A stretch of DNA of 64,000 bases from Hymenobacter piscis (GTDB lineage Bacteria; Bacteroidota; Bacteroidia; Cytophagales; Hymenobacteraceae). Both the position numbers and the translations under genes were made by a program. The notes below the pieces were generated by a model, which saw only the letters and a list, made by a program, of their open reading frames with translations, was not told the DNA's origin and ran no database searches. The DNA lies in the NCBI RefSeq assembly GCF_018760735.1, contig NZ_JAHHZN010000007.1, positions 62,001-126,000 of the forward strand, written 5' to 3'. Positions within the stretch are counted from its first letter, which is position 1. Every line of letters starts with the position of its first letter. Positions 19,052-28,738 of this stretch are shown here, in pieces.

Positions 19052-19222
19052 CGCCGGCCGAAAGTCCTGTAAACCAGCCAGCCTCTGCGGCCGGATGCTC
19101 CGCATCCGGCCGTTTTGCATTTTCCGGCCGAATACTTCCCGGAAGCTACTCGCTCAGCTCCACGCCTCCCCCGCCCCGTTTGCGTACCTTTACGCCCTGC
19201 CTTGAAGTGGCCCCACCGGCCA

Positions 19223-19257
19223 TTTTTAATTTTTAACTCTCAATTTTTAATTGAAAG
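19223..19257. repeat. Heptamer array (TTTTTAA type), single arm
   Basis: Five consecutive 7-bp units (TTTTTAA, TTTTTAA, CTCTCAA, TTTTTAA, TTGAAAG) fill the space directly before the cvfB start codon. I see no matching inverted arm nearby. The unit is the same as in the 48-kb element. Confidence 0.7.
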
Positions 19258-19258
19258 C

Positions 19259-20098
19259 ATGAACCTCGGTGATTTCAACGACCTGGAAGTAGCCCGGGAG
19301 GTAGACTTTGGCCTATACCTGACCTCCGACGACGGCGACCTGCTGCTGCCCCGCAAGTACGTGGAGCCGGGCACCCAGATCGGCGACGTGGTGCGCGTGT
19401 TCGTGTACCGCGACTCCGAGGACCGCCTCATTGCCACCAACCTGGAGCCCCTGGCCCGGGTAGGCCAGTTTGCCGCCCTGAGCGTGCGCGACGTGACCAC
19501 CACCGGGGCTTACCTTGACTGGGGCCTGGAGAAGGACCTGCTGCTGCCCTACCGCAACCAGCGCCGCAACCTGCGCCCCGGCGAGCGGGTGACGGTGTTC
19601 GTGTACCTGGATGAGGCCTCTGACCGCATCGTGGCCTCGGCTAAGTGGGAGTGGTTTCTCAGCGACCAGCCCTACCCCGGCAAAGTCGGCGACGCGGCCG
19701 AGCTGTTCGTGGCCGAGGAAACCGACCTGGGCTTCAAAATGCTCGTCGATGGCACCCACCAGGGCCTCGTGTACCACAACGAGGTGTTTAAGCCCCTGCG
19801 TCTGGGCGACGTACTCCCGGGCTTCGTGCGCACCATCCGCCCCGACGGCAAGCTCGACCTGAGCCTGCAGCGCCCCGGCTACGACGAGGCCCTGGCCGCC
19901 ACCGACACCCTGCTGGCCGCCCTGCGCCAGGCCCCGAACGGCCTGCTCCCCCTCGGCGACAAAAGCCTGGCCGACGACGTGTACCGCCGCCTGGGCATGA
20001 GCAAGAAAGTATTCAAAAAGGCCCTCGGCGCCCTCTACAAGCAGGGTCTGGTGCAACTGGCCCCCGAGCACACCCAACTGCTACACCCCGAGGAGTAA
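19259..20098 (+). CDS. cvfB: S1-like RNA-binding protein, CvfB family
   Basis: A 279-residue cytoplasmic protein. ATG 19259 gives MNLGDFNDLEVAREVDFGLYL; in-frame codons further upstream cross the heptamer array. It contains successive S1-type OB-fold modules (LLPRKYVEPGTQIGDVVRVFVY, then a second with LLPYRNQRRNLRPGERVTVFVY, then a degenerate third). A winged-helix C-terminus follows (DDVYRRLGMSKKVFKKALGALYKQGLV). This is the architecture of CvfB/YitL proteins, which bind RNA and affect virulence-gene expression in Firmicutes. The role in Bacteroidota is not established. Confidence 0.88.
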   Translation: MNLGDFNDLEVAREVDFGLYLTSDDGDLLLPRKYVEPGTQIGDVVRVFVYRDSEDRLIATNLEPLARVGQFAALSVRDVTTTGAYLDWGLEKDLLLPYRNQRRNLRPGERVTVFVYLDEASDRIVASAKWEWFLSDQPYPGKVGDAAELFVAEETDLGFKMLVDGTHQGLVYHNEVFKPLRLGDVLPGFVRTIRPDGKLDLSLQRPGYDEALAATDTLLAALRQAPNGLLPLGDKSLADDVYRRLGMSKKVFKKALGALYKQGLVQLAPEHTQLLHPEE

Positions 20099-20198
20099 GC
20101 GCGCGCCCGCAGGCTGAAGTCTGAAATTCCGTAATCAAGACTGCCAAACTGGTTGTACTTTTACGGGAAATTGGCTTTTTGCCTTACATCCTTTTCGA

Positions 20199-20765
20199 AT
20201 GAACTATCGGTTCGTTGGCGCGATGGCCCTGGGGCTGCTGGCCACTACTGGCACGGCCCAGGCCCAGAGCAAGAAAAAGAGCGGCGGCGGCGCGGGCTAC
20301 AACACGGCCATCGGCTTGCGGGGCGGCGGCTGGTCGTCGGGCCTCACGGTGAAGCACTTCCTGAGCGGCAAGAACAACGTGGCCTTCGAGGGCCTGCTCA
20401 CCCGCGAATACGCCGCCCGGGGCGGCCGGCTCACGCTGCTACTGGAAAAACACCTGCCCGTTTCCGACCTCAAAGGTCTGCAGTTCTACTACGGGGCCGG
20501 GGCCCACATCGGCTCCTACCAGGGCCGCTACTACTTCGAAGACGTGCGCTTCCGCCGCGGCAAGAACAAATATTACTACGTCAACTACTACGCTGACGAC
20601 ACCAACTACGTGGTCGGCGGGGCCGACCTCATTCTCGGTATCGAATACAAGATGGAAGATTTACCCTTTGTAATCGGCGTAGACTACAAACCGTTTTTTG
20701 AAGTATTCCGAGGTTATACCGGCTTATACAGCGACGCCGCCCTGAGCCTGCGCTTTACCTTCTAG
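20199..20765 (+). CDS. Small outer-membrane barrel protein
   Basis: A 188-residue protein with a signal peptide ending TAQAQ and a basic KKK turn, then alternating strands (TAIGLRGGGWSSGLTVKHFL, LKGLQFYYGAGAHIGSYQGRYY). It ends in SLRFTF, the terminal aromatic typical of outer-membrane barrels. It resembles small eight-strand barrels of Bacteroidota annotated as outer-membrane beta-barrel proteins. A TACTTTTA box about 36 bp before the start may be its -7 element. The function is unknown. Confidence 0.8.
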   Translation: MNYRFVGAMALGLLATTGTAQAQSKKKSGGGAGYNTAIGLRGGGWSSGLTVKHFLSGKNNVAFEGLLTREYAARGGRLTLLLEKHLPVSDLKGLQFYYGAGAHIGSYQGRYYFEDVRFRRGKNKYYYVNYYADDTNYVVGGADLILGIEYKMEDLPFVIGVDYKPFFEVFRGYTGLYSDAALSLRFTF

Positions 20766-21000
20766 CCCCTCCCGCCTGCGCGCCCGGACGCAGCCGGTCA
20801 TTGAACGCCTGACTACCGGTTGCCGTCCGCAACCTGCTGCTGTCCGGGACATCTTACGCAGTTGCCTTACCCTATCCGGCCCCGCCTCTCGCGAGGCCGG
20901 ATTTTTACTGCGGATTTATTCTATATATTCTGACTATTATTATGTAAGTTCCCGGGCGGTTCCAATTCCGGGGCCGGCGGGCTTTCTGATGCTTTCTGCT

Positions 21001-22323
21001 ATGACAACGTTACGCGGGTGGTGTTTGGGCATTGGGCTGCTATTGGGGTTGCCCACCGTCAGGGCCCAGCACCTGCCCCGGGCCCTGACGGTGGGGCGCC
21101 GGGCGGAAACCGCCGTCCTGTTGCAGCGGCCGGCCGCCACGACTTTGCCCCGCCAGGCCGTACGCTACGGCTGGGATACCAGCCTGGCCGCCTGGACCAA
21201 CCCGCTCCGGGAACAGCGCACTTACGATGCCGCCGGCCGGCTCACCCAGCTTATCCTGGCCGACTCCACCACGGCCACGCCCTTCCAGCGCCAGCAGCTC
21301 AGCTACGATGCCCGGGGCAATCTGCTCGAAACAGTGGTGCAGACCGGCAACGGCACGCCCTGGCTCAATGCCTTCCGCACCGTGCAGATCTACGACAGCC
21401 AGTCTGAGCTAACGGAATCCCGGCGCCAGACCTGGACCGGCACCGCCTGGCAGACCACCGACGGCTTCCGCTACCAGAATACCTACGCCGGCGCGGTGCT
21501 CACCGAGCAGATTATCCAGCTCCTGGAATCCGGCACCTACCGCAACGACAGCCGCTTCGCCTACACGCTCCGCAACGGCCAATGGACCGAGGCCCGGGCC
21601 CAGCGCTGGACCGGCACGGGCTGGGAAAACGAGGAGCTGATTACCGACCTGACCTGGCACGACTGGGCCAGGCGCCAACCGGCGGGTTTTCGGGTGCAGT
21701 CCTGGCTGAACACGGGACAGTGGGTTGACTTTCAGCGTTACGCCTTCACCTACGGGGCCGCGGGCAGCCTGGTGGAAACGGTGGAAGAGGCCACCGCCGG
21801 CGGCTGGCAGAACTTCCGGCGCTTCACCGAACCTACCGATGCCCGGGGCAACGACCTGGGCTACCGGCAGGAAGACTGGCTCGCGGGCGCCTGGGTGCTT
21901 GCCGACGAGCTGCGCGCCCAGCTCCGCTACGACTCCCAGAACCGCCTGACGCGCCGTACCGAACAGCTCTACGCGCCCATCACGGCCCGGTTTGTCAACC
22001 GGGAGCTAACCAACTACTCCGATTTTCAGACGGTCGTAACGGCGGCCCTGCCCTCCCCCCGGGCAACCGGCCGGCCATTGCGCCTGTATCCTGTCCCGGC
22101 CACCGAGGCTCTTCAACTCGACGTCCGTGACCTGCCCGGGCAAATGCCTGTCCGGCTGGAAATTCGCGACGTGCGGGGGCAGCTTCGGCAGACGATGTGG
22201 CTACAGCCGCGCCAGGGGGGCCTACAGGTCCGCATTGGGTTGCGGGAGTTGCCTCCTGGGCCTTACTGGCTGCTGTTGCGTACCGCCCACGGCACGCTAA
22301 CGGAGCGTTTCCAGCGGCAATAA
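21001..22323 (+). CDS. Secreted repeat protein with T9SS sorting domain
   Basis: A 440-residue protein starting at ATG 21001 (MTTLRGWCLGIGLLLGLPTV, signal peptide ending RAQ). The body consists of about eight degenerate repeats of the form YDxxGxLxExxxQxWxGxxWxNxxRxxYxY, reminiscent of YD/RHS-type beta repeats. The last ~80 residues are a T9SS type A sorting domain (LRLYPVPATEALQLDVRDL ... GPYWLLLRT). It should be exported across the outer membrane and anchored or released there. A strong terminator follows the stop. The role is unknown; carbohydrate binding or adhesion is possible. Confidence 0.85.
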   Translation: MTTLRGWCLGIGLLLGLPTVRAQHLPRALTVGRRAETAVLLQRPAATTLPRQAVRYGWDTSLAAWTNPLREQRTYDAAGRLTQLILADSTTATPFQRQQLSYDARGNLLETVVQTGNGTPWLNAFRTVQIYDSQSELTESRRQTWTGTAWQTTDGFRYQNTYAGAVLTEQIIQLLESGTYRNDSRFAYTLRNGQWTEARAQRWTGTGWENEELITDLTWHDWARRQPAGFRVQSWLNTGQWVDFQRYAFTYGAAGSLVETVEEATAGGWQNFRRFTEPTDARGNDLGYRQEDWLAGAWVLADELRAQLRYDSQNRLTRRTEQLYAPITARFVNRELTNYSDFQTVVTAALPSPRATGRPLRLYPVPATEALQLDVRDLPGQMPVRLEIRDVRGQLRQTMWLQPRQGGLQVRIGLRELPPGPYWLLLRTAHGTLTERFQRQ

Positions 22324-22324
22324 T

Positions 22325-22363
22325 AAAAAAAGTCCTTCTGAGCAGCTTCAGAAGGACTTTTTT
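22325..22363. terminator. Bidirectional terminator
   Basis: An 11-bp stem (AGTCCTTCTGA with TCAGAAGGACT) is flanked by an A-tract and a T-tract. It lies between the T9SS protein and the converging small lipoprotein gene. Confidence 0.9.
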
Positions 22364-22378
22364 CAGAATACAGGCTGC

Positions 22379-22630
22379 TTACCGAACCCGCACGTAGCGG
22401 TGGGGGCGGTAGTTGTAGTAGGGTCGCGGGGCCGGGGCTACTACCACCCGCCGGGGGGCCGGCACCACCACCACGGGCACCGGCCGGTGATAGGACCGGT
22501 ACACCGGCCGGGGTGGGTAGGGCCGCACCACCACGGCGGGCTGGGCCGGGGCCACGCATCCGGTCAGCAACGCAGCTGCCGGGAGCAGCACGCAGGCCAA
22601 CAGCAGCGGAAATTTCAGTTGGATTTGCAT
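22379..22630 (-). CDS. Small Pro/Arg/Tyr-rich lipoprotein
   Basis: An 83-residue protein with a lipoprotein signal ending in the lipobox LLTGC (Cys25). The mature part is low complexity, built of PRPVYRSYHRPVPVV-like steps with many Pro, Arg, Tyr and Val residues, and ends HRYVRVR. Similar short basic lipoproteins are common in Bacteroidota and have no known role; an envelope structural part is plausible. It ends at the bidirectional terminator. Confidence 0.75.
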   Translation of the reverse strand: MQIQLKFPLLLACVLLPAAALLTGCVAPAQPAVVVRPYPPRPVYRSYHRPVPVVVVPAPRRVVVAPAPRPYYNYRPHRYVRVR

Positions 22631-22774
22631 AGTGAAGGCAGAAAATCAGGGGACAACTGCCGGGAGCGGCAGACAACGGCTTAGATGCTGCTTCCACCGG
22701 GAGGTTTAAAAAGAAGCCGGGCCCGATTCAGAGAACCGGGCCCGGACGGGGGCAGCCACCGAAAAAGGGGCGGA

Positions 22775-23437
22775 CTATTTTTTGCTCCGATATTCGTCGT
22801 TGAGGAATTTGAGCACCGGCGTGGTCACGTCGAGGTCCTTGCGGGCGTAGCCAATGCCGCCGCCGCCGGAGAGCAGAATCAGGCGGTAGCCGTGCTGCTT
22901 GCCGTAGCGCTCAATCTGCTTGTTGGCGCGCTCCAGGGCCTGTTGCGTGATTTTGGCTTCCTCTTCCTGGGCCTCCTGCTGGAGTTTTTCCTGGCCCTGG
23001 GCTACCTGCATCTGGCGCTGCTGCAGCTGCTGCTCGGTGGTGGCGCGCTGCTCCGGAGTCATGCTCTCGGCCTTTTGCTGGTACTGCTGCACGGCCGTCT
23101 GGAAGCCCGTGACCAGCTTCTTGTTCTGGGCTTCCCAGCCCCGGGCCTTGGCCTCCAGCCGCTTGCGGGCATCCTTCATGCCCTGGTAGCCCTCGAGCAG
23201 CTTGCCCGATTCCACGTAGCCTACCTTGTTGGTATCGGCCGGGGCTGCGGCAACCGGCACGGCCGTTTCTTCTTCCTCCGCATCCGCAGTGGCTACGCTG
23301 GCCGAATCGGTAGTGGTTGCCACGGCCGCGGGCTGGCGGACGGGTTGGGCGGGTTTGCCGGCCAGGTAGAGGTAAAACAGCACGGCCACAGCCAGGGCCA
23401 GCACGACATTGATAAGAAGTTGAAGCGAGTTTTTCAT
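22775..23437 (-). CDS. OmpH/Skp-family periplasmic chaperone-like protein
   Basis: A 220-residue protein with one N-terminal membrane anchor or uncleaved signal (LINVVLALAVAVLFYLYLAG). An acidic linker follows, then the OmpH fold: a short strand KVGYVESGKLLEGYQGM, a long Gln/Glu-rich coiled coil of about 90 residues (KKLVTGFQTAVQQYQQKAES ... EEEAKITQQALERANKQI), and a closing YGKQHGYRLILLSGGGGIGYA. Skp/OmpH trimers hold unfolded outer-membrane proteins in the periplasm. The anchored N-terminus is a variation seen in some Bacteroidota members. Confidence 0.85.
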   Translation of the reverse strand: MKNSLQLLINVVLALAVAVLFYLYLAGKPAQPVRQPAAVATTTDSASVATADAEEEETAVPVAAAPADTNKVGYVESGKLLEGYQGMKDARKRLEAKARGWEAQNKKLVTGFQTAVQQYQQKAESMTPEQRATTEQQLQQRQMQVAQGQEKLQQEAQEEEAKITQQALERANKQIERYGKQHGYRLILLSGGGGIGYARKDLDVTTPVLKFLNDEYRSKK

Positions 23438-23517
23438 GCAGAAAACGGGAAATTAGCGGAATCCGCCGACCAGCGGCGGTGCAAAGTACGGCAAACCGGA
23501 ACGGATGCGCCCCAGGT

Positions 23518-24597
23518 CTACCACACCTCTTCGCCCAAACCATCCGAGCCTTCATCGACCTCAGGTTCCTCCTCCGTGCTGCGAACGGGCTTTTCGTCGA
23601 AGGGAGGGGCGAAATCAGCGCGGCTGGGGGCCGAATCGGTGCGGGCCACGTGCACCAGCGCGTCGCCCTGATTAACCACGGGCATGTGGTTCAGACCGAT
23701 GATGTATCCCGCCACCGGCGACTCCAGCCGGACCGACCGTTCCCCGTACGGGTCGGCCACCGAGCCGAAGACCTGGCCTTCCTGCACGTACTGACCCAGG
23801 TGTACGAGGCTGCGGAAAATGCCCGCGTACCGGGCGCGCAGCCAGGTAGAGCGCAGGCACACCACCGTCGGGTGGGCCGGCAAAGGGGCTTCGGCCTTCA
23901 TACCCAGGTACTGCAGCACCCGCAGCGTGCCGGTGATACCCATATCGATGCCTTCCTCATCGAGGCGCATCGATTCTCCGGTTTCGTACACGATGATGCG
24001 GCGCCCCTGCTGCATGGCCGTTTCGCGCAGGGAGCCGGGGCGCAGACTCGCGTGCAGGGTGAACGGGGCCGCGAAGGCGGCGGCCAGCGCGTCGGTCTGC
24101 TCGTCCTGGTGCAGCAGGCACCGGATCTGGGGAATGTTGGCCCGCACGGCCCCGCCGGTGTGGAAATCGATGCCGTAATCAATCAGGGGCATGATTTCGC
24201 GCATAAAGCGGTGGGCCACCCGGCTGGCCAACGAGCCCCGGGGGTTGCCGGGGAAGCTGCGGTTCACGTCCTTGCCATCGGGCACCTCCCGCGAAAAATT
24301 CAGGAAGCCGTAAATATTGAGGATCGGAATGGCGATAATGGTACCGCGCAGGGGCGTAAGCAGGTTGCGCCGGATCAGCCGCCGAATCGTTTCAATGCCG
24401 TTCACTTCGTCGCCGTGCATGCCGGCCATCAGCAGCACCGTGGGGCCGGGCTCCACGGCCCGGAATACGTGCACCGGAATATCAATCACCGTCCCCGAAG
24501 GCAGGCGGGAAATAACCAGGCGCGTGAGCACCTGCTCGCCGGGCCTGATGGTGAGTCCATTGAGGCAGAGCAGATTTTCAGCGGCGGCGGCAGGCAA
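23518..24597 (-). CDS. Succinylglutamate desuccinylase/aspartoacylase-family (M14) enzyme
   Basis: A 359-residue cytoplasmic zinc hydrolase-like protein. Zinc ligands are visible as GMHGDEVNG (His and Glu) and the later His of DFHTGG. The Arg-binding DVNRSFPG is typical of the AstE/AspA group. The C-terminal part (VRLESPVAGYIIGLNHMPVVNQGDALVHVA) is the small beta domain of the family, followed by an acidic tail. It lies 97 bp downstream of rimK on the same strand, an arrangement seen in many Bacteroidota and proteobacteria. That suggests action on a glutamate-ligation product or a related N-acyl amino acid, which is inference from context. Confidence 0.88.
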   Translation of the reverse strand: MPAAAAENLLCLNGLTIRPGEQVLTRLVISRLPSGTVIDIPVHVFRAVEPGPTVLLMAGMHGDEVNGIETIRRLIRRNLLTPLRGTIIAIPILNIYGFLNFSREVPDGKDVNRSFPGNPRGSLASRVAHRFMREIMPLIDYGIDFHTGGAVRANIPQIRCLLHQDEQTDALAAAFAAPFTLHASLRPGSLRETAMQQGRRIIVYETGESMRLDEEGIDMGITGTLRVLQYLGMKAEAPLPAHPTVVCLRSTWLRARYAGIFRSLVHLGQYVQEGQVFGSVADPYGERSVRLESPVAGYIIGLNHMPVVNQGDALVHVARTDSAPSRADFAPPFDEKPVRSTEEEPEVDEGSDGLGEEVW

Positions 24598-24694
24598 ATG
24601 GCAGACTGGTTAGCGTGAAACATGGCCGGGACCGGACCGGGCAGAAGCCCGCCGACCGCCGGAAGATTGCCGGACAGGAAACTACCCCGCCAGC

Positions 24695-25624
24695 CTAATC
24701 GGGCTGACTATCGGAGGCAACGGCCTTAACGGTTTTAACGGGTTTTTTCTTGAGGGCCAGCTGCTCGGTGTACTCAATGATTTTGCCGGCAATATCGAGG
24801 CCGGTGGCGCGCTCAATGCCTTCGAGCCCGGGCGAGGAGTTTACTTCCAGCACCAGCGGGCCGCGCTTGCTTTGCAGCATATCCACGCCGGCAATGCCCA
24901 GGCCCAGAGATTTGGCAGCCAGCAGCGCCGCTGCCTTTTCGGCCCGGCTCAGCTTCACGAGCTTGCCCGAGCCGCCCCGGTGCAGGTTGGAGCGGAACTC
25001 GCCCTCCTTGCCCTGGCGCTTCATGGCTCCTACCACCTCGCCGTTCACGATAAAGGCCCGCAGATCGGCCCCCTTGCTTTCGGCAATGAATTCCTGCACG
25101 ATGATGCGCGCCTTGAGGTTGTGAAAGGCCTCAATCACCGACTGCGCCGCCTTGGCCGACTCGGCCAGCACCACGCCCAGGCCCTGGGTGCCTTCGAGCA
25201 GCTTGATGATGACGGGGGCCCCGCCCACCTGCTCAATCATCTGGGGTACTTCGGAGGAGTAGTTGGTAAAGGCCGTTTTGGGCATGCCCACGCCGGCCCG
25301 GCTCAGGATCTGCATGGAGCGGAGCTTGTCGCGGCTGCGCACAATGGACTGGCTTTCCACGGCCGTGCGCACCTTCATCATCTCGAACTGGCGCACCACG
25401 GCGCACCCATAAAACGTAACCGAAGCCCCGATACGGGGGATAATAGCGTCGAAGCCATCCAGTTTTTTGCCTTCGTAGATAATGCCCGGCTGCCCTTTCT
25501 CCAGCACCAGGTTGCAGTGCAGGTGGTCGAGCACCACTACGTCGTGGCCACGCTGCCGGGCAGCTTCAACCAGTCGGTTGGTGGAGTAGAGCTTGGGCTC
25601 ACGCGATAGAATCGCCAATTTCAT
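24695..25624 (-). CDS. rimK: RimK-family ATP-grasp alpha-L-glutamate ligase
   Basis: This 309-residue protein has the full RimK architecture: an N-terminal lobe starting [21 protein letters not shown], a central ATP-grasp with [19 protein letters not shown] (ATP-binding Lys), and the metal-binding end [14 protein letters not shown]. In E. coli RimK adds glutamates to the C-terminus of ribosomal protein S6. It acts in the cytoplasm. It is flanked by rimB upstream (59 bp) and an M14-family gene downstream, which form an evident functional cluster. The C-terminal tail is a basic, low-complexity extension. Confidence 0.93.
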   Translation of the reverse strand: MKLAILSREPKLYSTNRLVEAARQRGHDVVVLDHLHCNLVLEKGQPGIIYEGKKLDGFDAIIPRIGASVTFYGCAVVRQFEMMKVRTAVESQSIVRSRDKLRSMQILSRAGVGMPKTAFTNYSSEVPQMIEQVGGAPVIIKLLEGTQGLGVVLAESAKAAQSVIEAFHNLKARIIVQEFIAESKGADLRAFIVNGEVVGAMKRQGKEGEFRSNLHRGGSGKLVKLSRAEKAAALLAAKSLGLGIAGVDMLQSKRGPLVLEVNSSPGLEGIERATGLDIAGKIIEYTEQLALKKKPVKTVKAVASDSQPD

Positions 25625-25683
25625 CGGATGGGTACTTAGAGGAGGGAGATTACACGCGGCCGGAAGGCTGGCCGCCCGGTTTT

Positions 25684-26148
25684 CTAAAGAGAAGTAAGCT
25701 GCTGGCGGTAGGATACGTTGCGGCGGGCCACATCGACCACCAGCCGGGCCTGCCGCAGCAGTACCCGGCCCACAAGAACGGGATATTTCATGTCGGAACG
25801 GTCGGAAAGCGAGAATTCGGTCCGAAAATCCTGGCCGAACAGCCGGATAACAGCCTCAATTACGTAGCGCTGCTGCACCTCGCCGTTGGAGCTGCGGATG
25901 TCGCGCACGGTAAAGCGCTCAAACCGCATGGGCGAGCCATCGAAATTGGGGTGCGAGGGGTCGAGCAGCTGCACGTGCAGCGCCGTCTGGCCGCCGGCTA
26001 CCGGCACCTCCCGGATGTTGGAACAGTGCAGGGCGCCGGTAAAAGCGCCGGTATCCACCTTGGCTTCCACGCCCCAGAGCTGAAATTCCGGGAAATCAAC
26101 CAACTCCCGCCGCCCCACCACACGCTTGGGTTCACGTTGCTTTTTCAT
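25684..26148 (-). CDS. rimB: RimB/RimK-associated retropepsin-like protease (ATP-dependent zinc protease family)
   Basis: A 154-residue protein; ATG 26146-26148 gives [17 protein letters not shown], and another Met lies three codons upstream. The family motif [14 protein letters not shown] contains the aspartate of the D-T-G retropepsin signature, and the ending [21 protein letters not shown] is also typical. RimB proteins are aspartic proteases that trim glutamate tails added by RimK in Pseudomonas. Here it directly precedes rimK on the same strand. The older family name, ATP-dependent zinc protease, is not supported by any zinc motif I can see. Confidence 0.87.
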   Translation of the reverse strand: MKKQREPKRVVGRRELVDFPEFQLWGVEAKVDTGAFTGALHCSNIREVPVAGGQTALHVQLLDPSHPNFDGSPMRFERFTVRDIRSSNGEVQQRYVIEAVIRLFGQDFRTEFSLSDRSDMKYPVLVGRVLLRQARLVVDVARRNVSYRQQLTSL

Positions 26149-26160
26149 GCGGGCCAAGAT

Positions 26161-26339
26161 AGGGAAGTTAGAAAGCTGGGAAGTGAGAAAAGGAACGTCA
26201 TTCTGAGCGAAGGCGGAGCCGAAGCCGAAGAATCTCGCGGGCCAAAGTAATTCTACCGTCAGAAATTACCATTGCCCGCGAGATTCTTCGCTCCGCTCAG
26301 AATGACGTTCTACTTCTCACTTCTAAACTTCCCACCTTT

Positions 26340-26352
<13 letters not shown>
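26161..26352. repeat. Composite inverted repeat: heptamer arms around a GTCATTCTGAGC palindrome (copy 2)
   Basis: The outer arms are degenerate GAAGTTA/GAAAGCT-like 7-mers (26161-26196, and reversed at 26310-26352). Inside them lie arms starting GTCATTCTGAGCG (26197-26241 and 26275-26310), related to the 11-kb and 60-kb repeats, and in the centre a small hairpin GTAATT/AATTAC. The element fills the space between rimB and the following gene and overlaps that gene's stop codon, where YGS-stop is encoded by array bases. Confidence 0.85.
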
Positions 26353-27464
<1,112 letters not shown>

Positions 27465-27550
27465 ACCGCTTACAACCCCTGTTCGGGCGGGAAGGTTGCC
27501 CGTAGGCCACCGCGGCCGGCGGCAGAGCCGGCCGGCGCGGCGGAGCCAGG

Positions 27551-27577
27551 GAAGCGCGCCAAGGCGTTACGCGCTTC
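27551..27577 (-). terminator. Hairpin after the 2TM gene
   Basis: Arms GAAGCGCG and CGCGCTTC enclose 11 bases, nine bases past the stop of the 2TM-protein gene. There is no T-tract, so it may be a transcript-end stabiliser, not a classical terminator. Confidence 0.4.
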
Positions 27578-27585
27578 CGGAAATA

Positions 27586-27873
27586 TCAGCGCAGGTTGTT
27601 TTGTTGCTCCTGCACCAGCTTTTCGTACTCGCGCTCCGACAGCTGGGCCCAGCCAAAGCCACTGTACACCCGGATGGCCTTTAGCACCAGGCCTACCCCC
27701 CAGAAAAAACTCACCCACAGGGGCCAGGGAATGGGGTGCGACTCGCGACCTGTTACGGCCCACAGCGCCCAGAGCAGGGCGTTTACCACTACGAAGGAGA
27801 AGAGGCTGGCTTTGAATCTGGCCCGGTCCTTTGCCTGGCGCCAGAGGTCGGGGTTGCGGTCGGTGGTTTCCAT
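27586..27873 (-). CDS. 2TM domain protein
   Basis: A 95-residue protein from ATG 27871-27873 (METTDRNPDLWRQAKDRARF); an upstream start would add 11 Ser/Thr-rich residues. Two membrane helices follow (FKASLFSFVVVNALLWALWAV and WPLWVSFFWGVGLVLKAI), then an amphipathic tail EREYEKLVQEQQNNLR. This matches the 2TM domain (PF13239), common in Bacteroidota and often fused to or near LytTR-type sensors. Here it stands alone. It is an inner-membrane protein of unknown role. Confidence 0.8.
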   Translation of the reverse strand: METTDRNPDLWRQAKDRARFKASLFSFVVVNALLWALWAVTGRESHPIPWPLWVSFFWGVGLVLKAIRVYSGFGWAQLSEREYEKLVQEQQNNLR

Positions 27874-28018
27874 AGCTGGGAGGGTTGAGGTGGTTGATTG
27901 AGTCAAACCTAGGGCTTTCTTCAGGCGGGCGCAACCCCGTGTTTCCCAACCGTCGATTCAGCCGGACCAACCGTCCGATTCGTGGTTTGAACCGATTCGG
28001 CCGCAGCCATTTATTGGC

Positions 28019-28573
28019 TTATCCCAAACGCGAGACGCCGCCCGAAACGATGAACTTCATAATTTCGCTGCTGGGCAGCTCCAGGAACGTGACGCTCTCG
28101 ATGGACACCAGCACCAGCTCGCCCGAGAAGTTGTAGGAGTGCGGGAAGTACACGGCCAGCAGGTCGTCGCGGTGAATGGCGGCCATCGTGGGCTGGGTCA
28201 CGAAGCCCATTTTGTAGAGCCGCTCGGGGCCGCTCATGCGCACCAGCACCGGCCGGTTGAACTTCTGGTTGTCGCCCACGAAGGCGTCGAACAGGTCCTT
28301 GAGGCTGGAGTAGATGATGCTCACCAGGGGCGTGCGGTGCAGCAGGCGCTCGGTGATGATGAGAAAGGGCCGCACCAGAAACGACTTGGCCACGAAGCCC
28401 ACGGCCGTAATCAGCACCACGGCCACCACCAGCCCCAGCCCCGGCACATCGAAACTCAGCCCCGCAAACAGGTCGTTGAGCCAGCGCAGCAGGGCGTACA
28501 GAATATAAATGGTCAGCCCGATGGGCGCCACAATCAGAAAGCCACTGAGAAAGTAGTTAAGAAAACGGCGCAT
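28019..28573 (-). CDS. DUF502 family membrane protein
   Basis: A 184-residue protein with two membrane segments (YFLSGFLIVAPIGLTIYILY and GLVVAVVLITAVGFVAKSF). A conserved cytoplasmic or periplasmic part follows, with RTPLVSIIYSSLKDLFDAFVG and VYFPHSYNFSGELVLVSIESV. This is the DUF502 pattern (PF04367). Plant LIKE-COV proteins belong to the same family. The function in bacteria is unknown. It lies downstream of ispH on the same strand, separated by a heptamer repeat. Confidence 0.88.
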   Translation of the reverse strand: MRRFLNYFLSGFLIVAPIGLTIYILYALLRWLNDLFAGLSFDVPGLGLVVAVVLITAVGFVAKSFLVRPFLIITERLLHRTPLVSIIYSSLKDLFDAFVGDNQKFNRPVLVRMSGPERLYKMGFVTQPTMAAIHRDDLLAVYFPHSYNFSGELVLVSIESVTFLELPSSEIMKFIVSGGVSRLG

Positions 28574-28580
28574 TTACTTA

Positions 28581-28738
28581 GTTGTTCGGGCTTGGTTGTC
28601 AGTTGTCAGGCGAACGTCAAGGCACAAGAACAAGCATTCCGCATGCTGACGTTAAACAAAGGTAGTTCAACGGTAACATGCGGAATTATTCATCTCGCCT
28701 GGTGAGCGGGCCTGACAACTGACAACTAAGCACTAACA
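28581..28738. repeat. Heptamer-array inverted repeat (GTTGTCA type)
   Basis: The left arm (GTTGTTC, GGGCTTG, GTTGTCA, GTTGTCA, GG; 28581-28610) mirrors the right arm (28710-28738), which reversed reads GTTGTTA, GTGCTTA, GTTGTCA, GTTGTCA, GG. The inner part has further pairing: AACGTCA with TGACGTT, and CATTCCGCATG with CATGCGGAAT. It fills the ispH-DUF502 spacer; the last three codons and the stop of ispH are written in array units. Confidence 0.85.
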
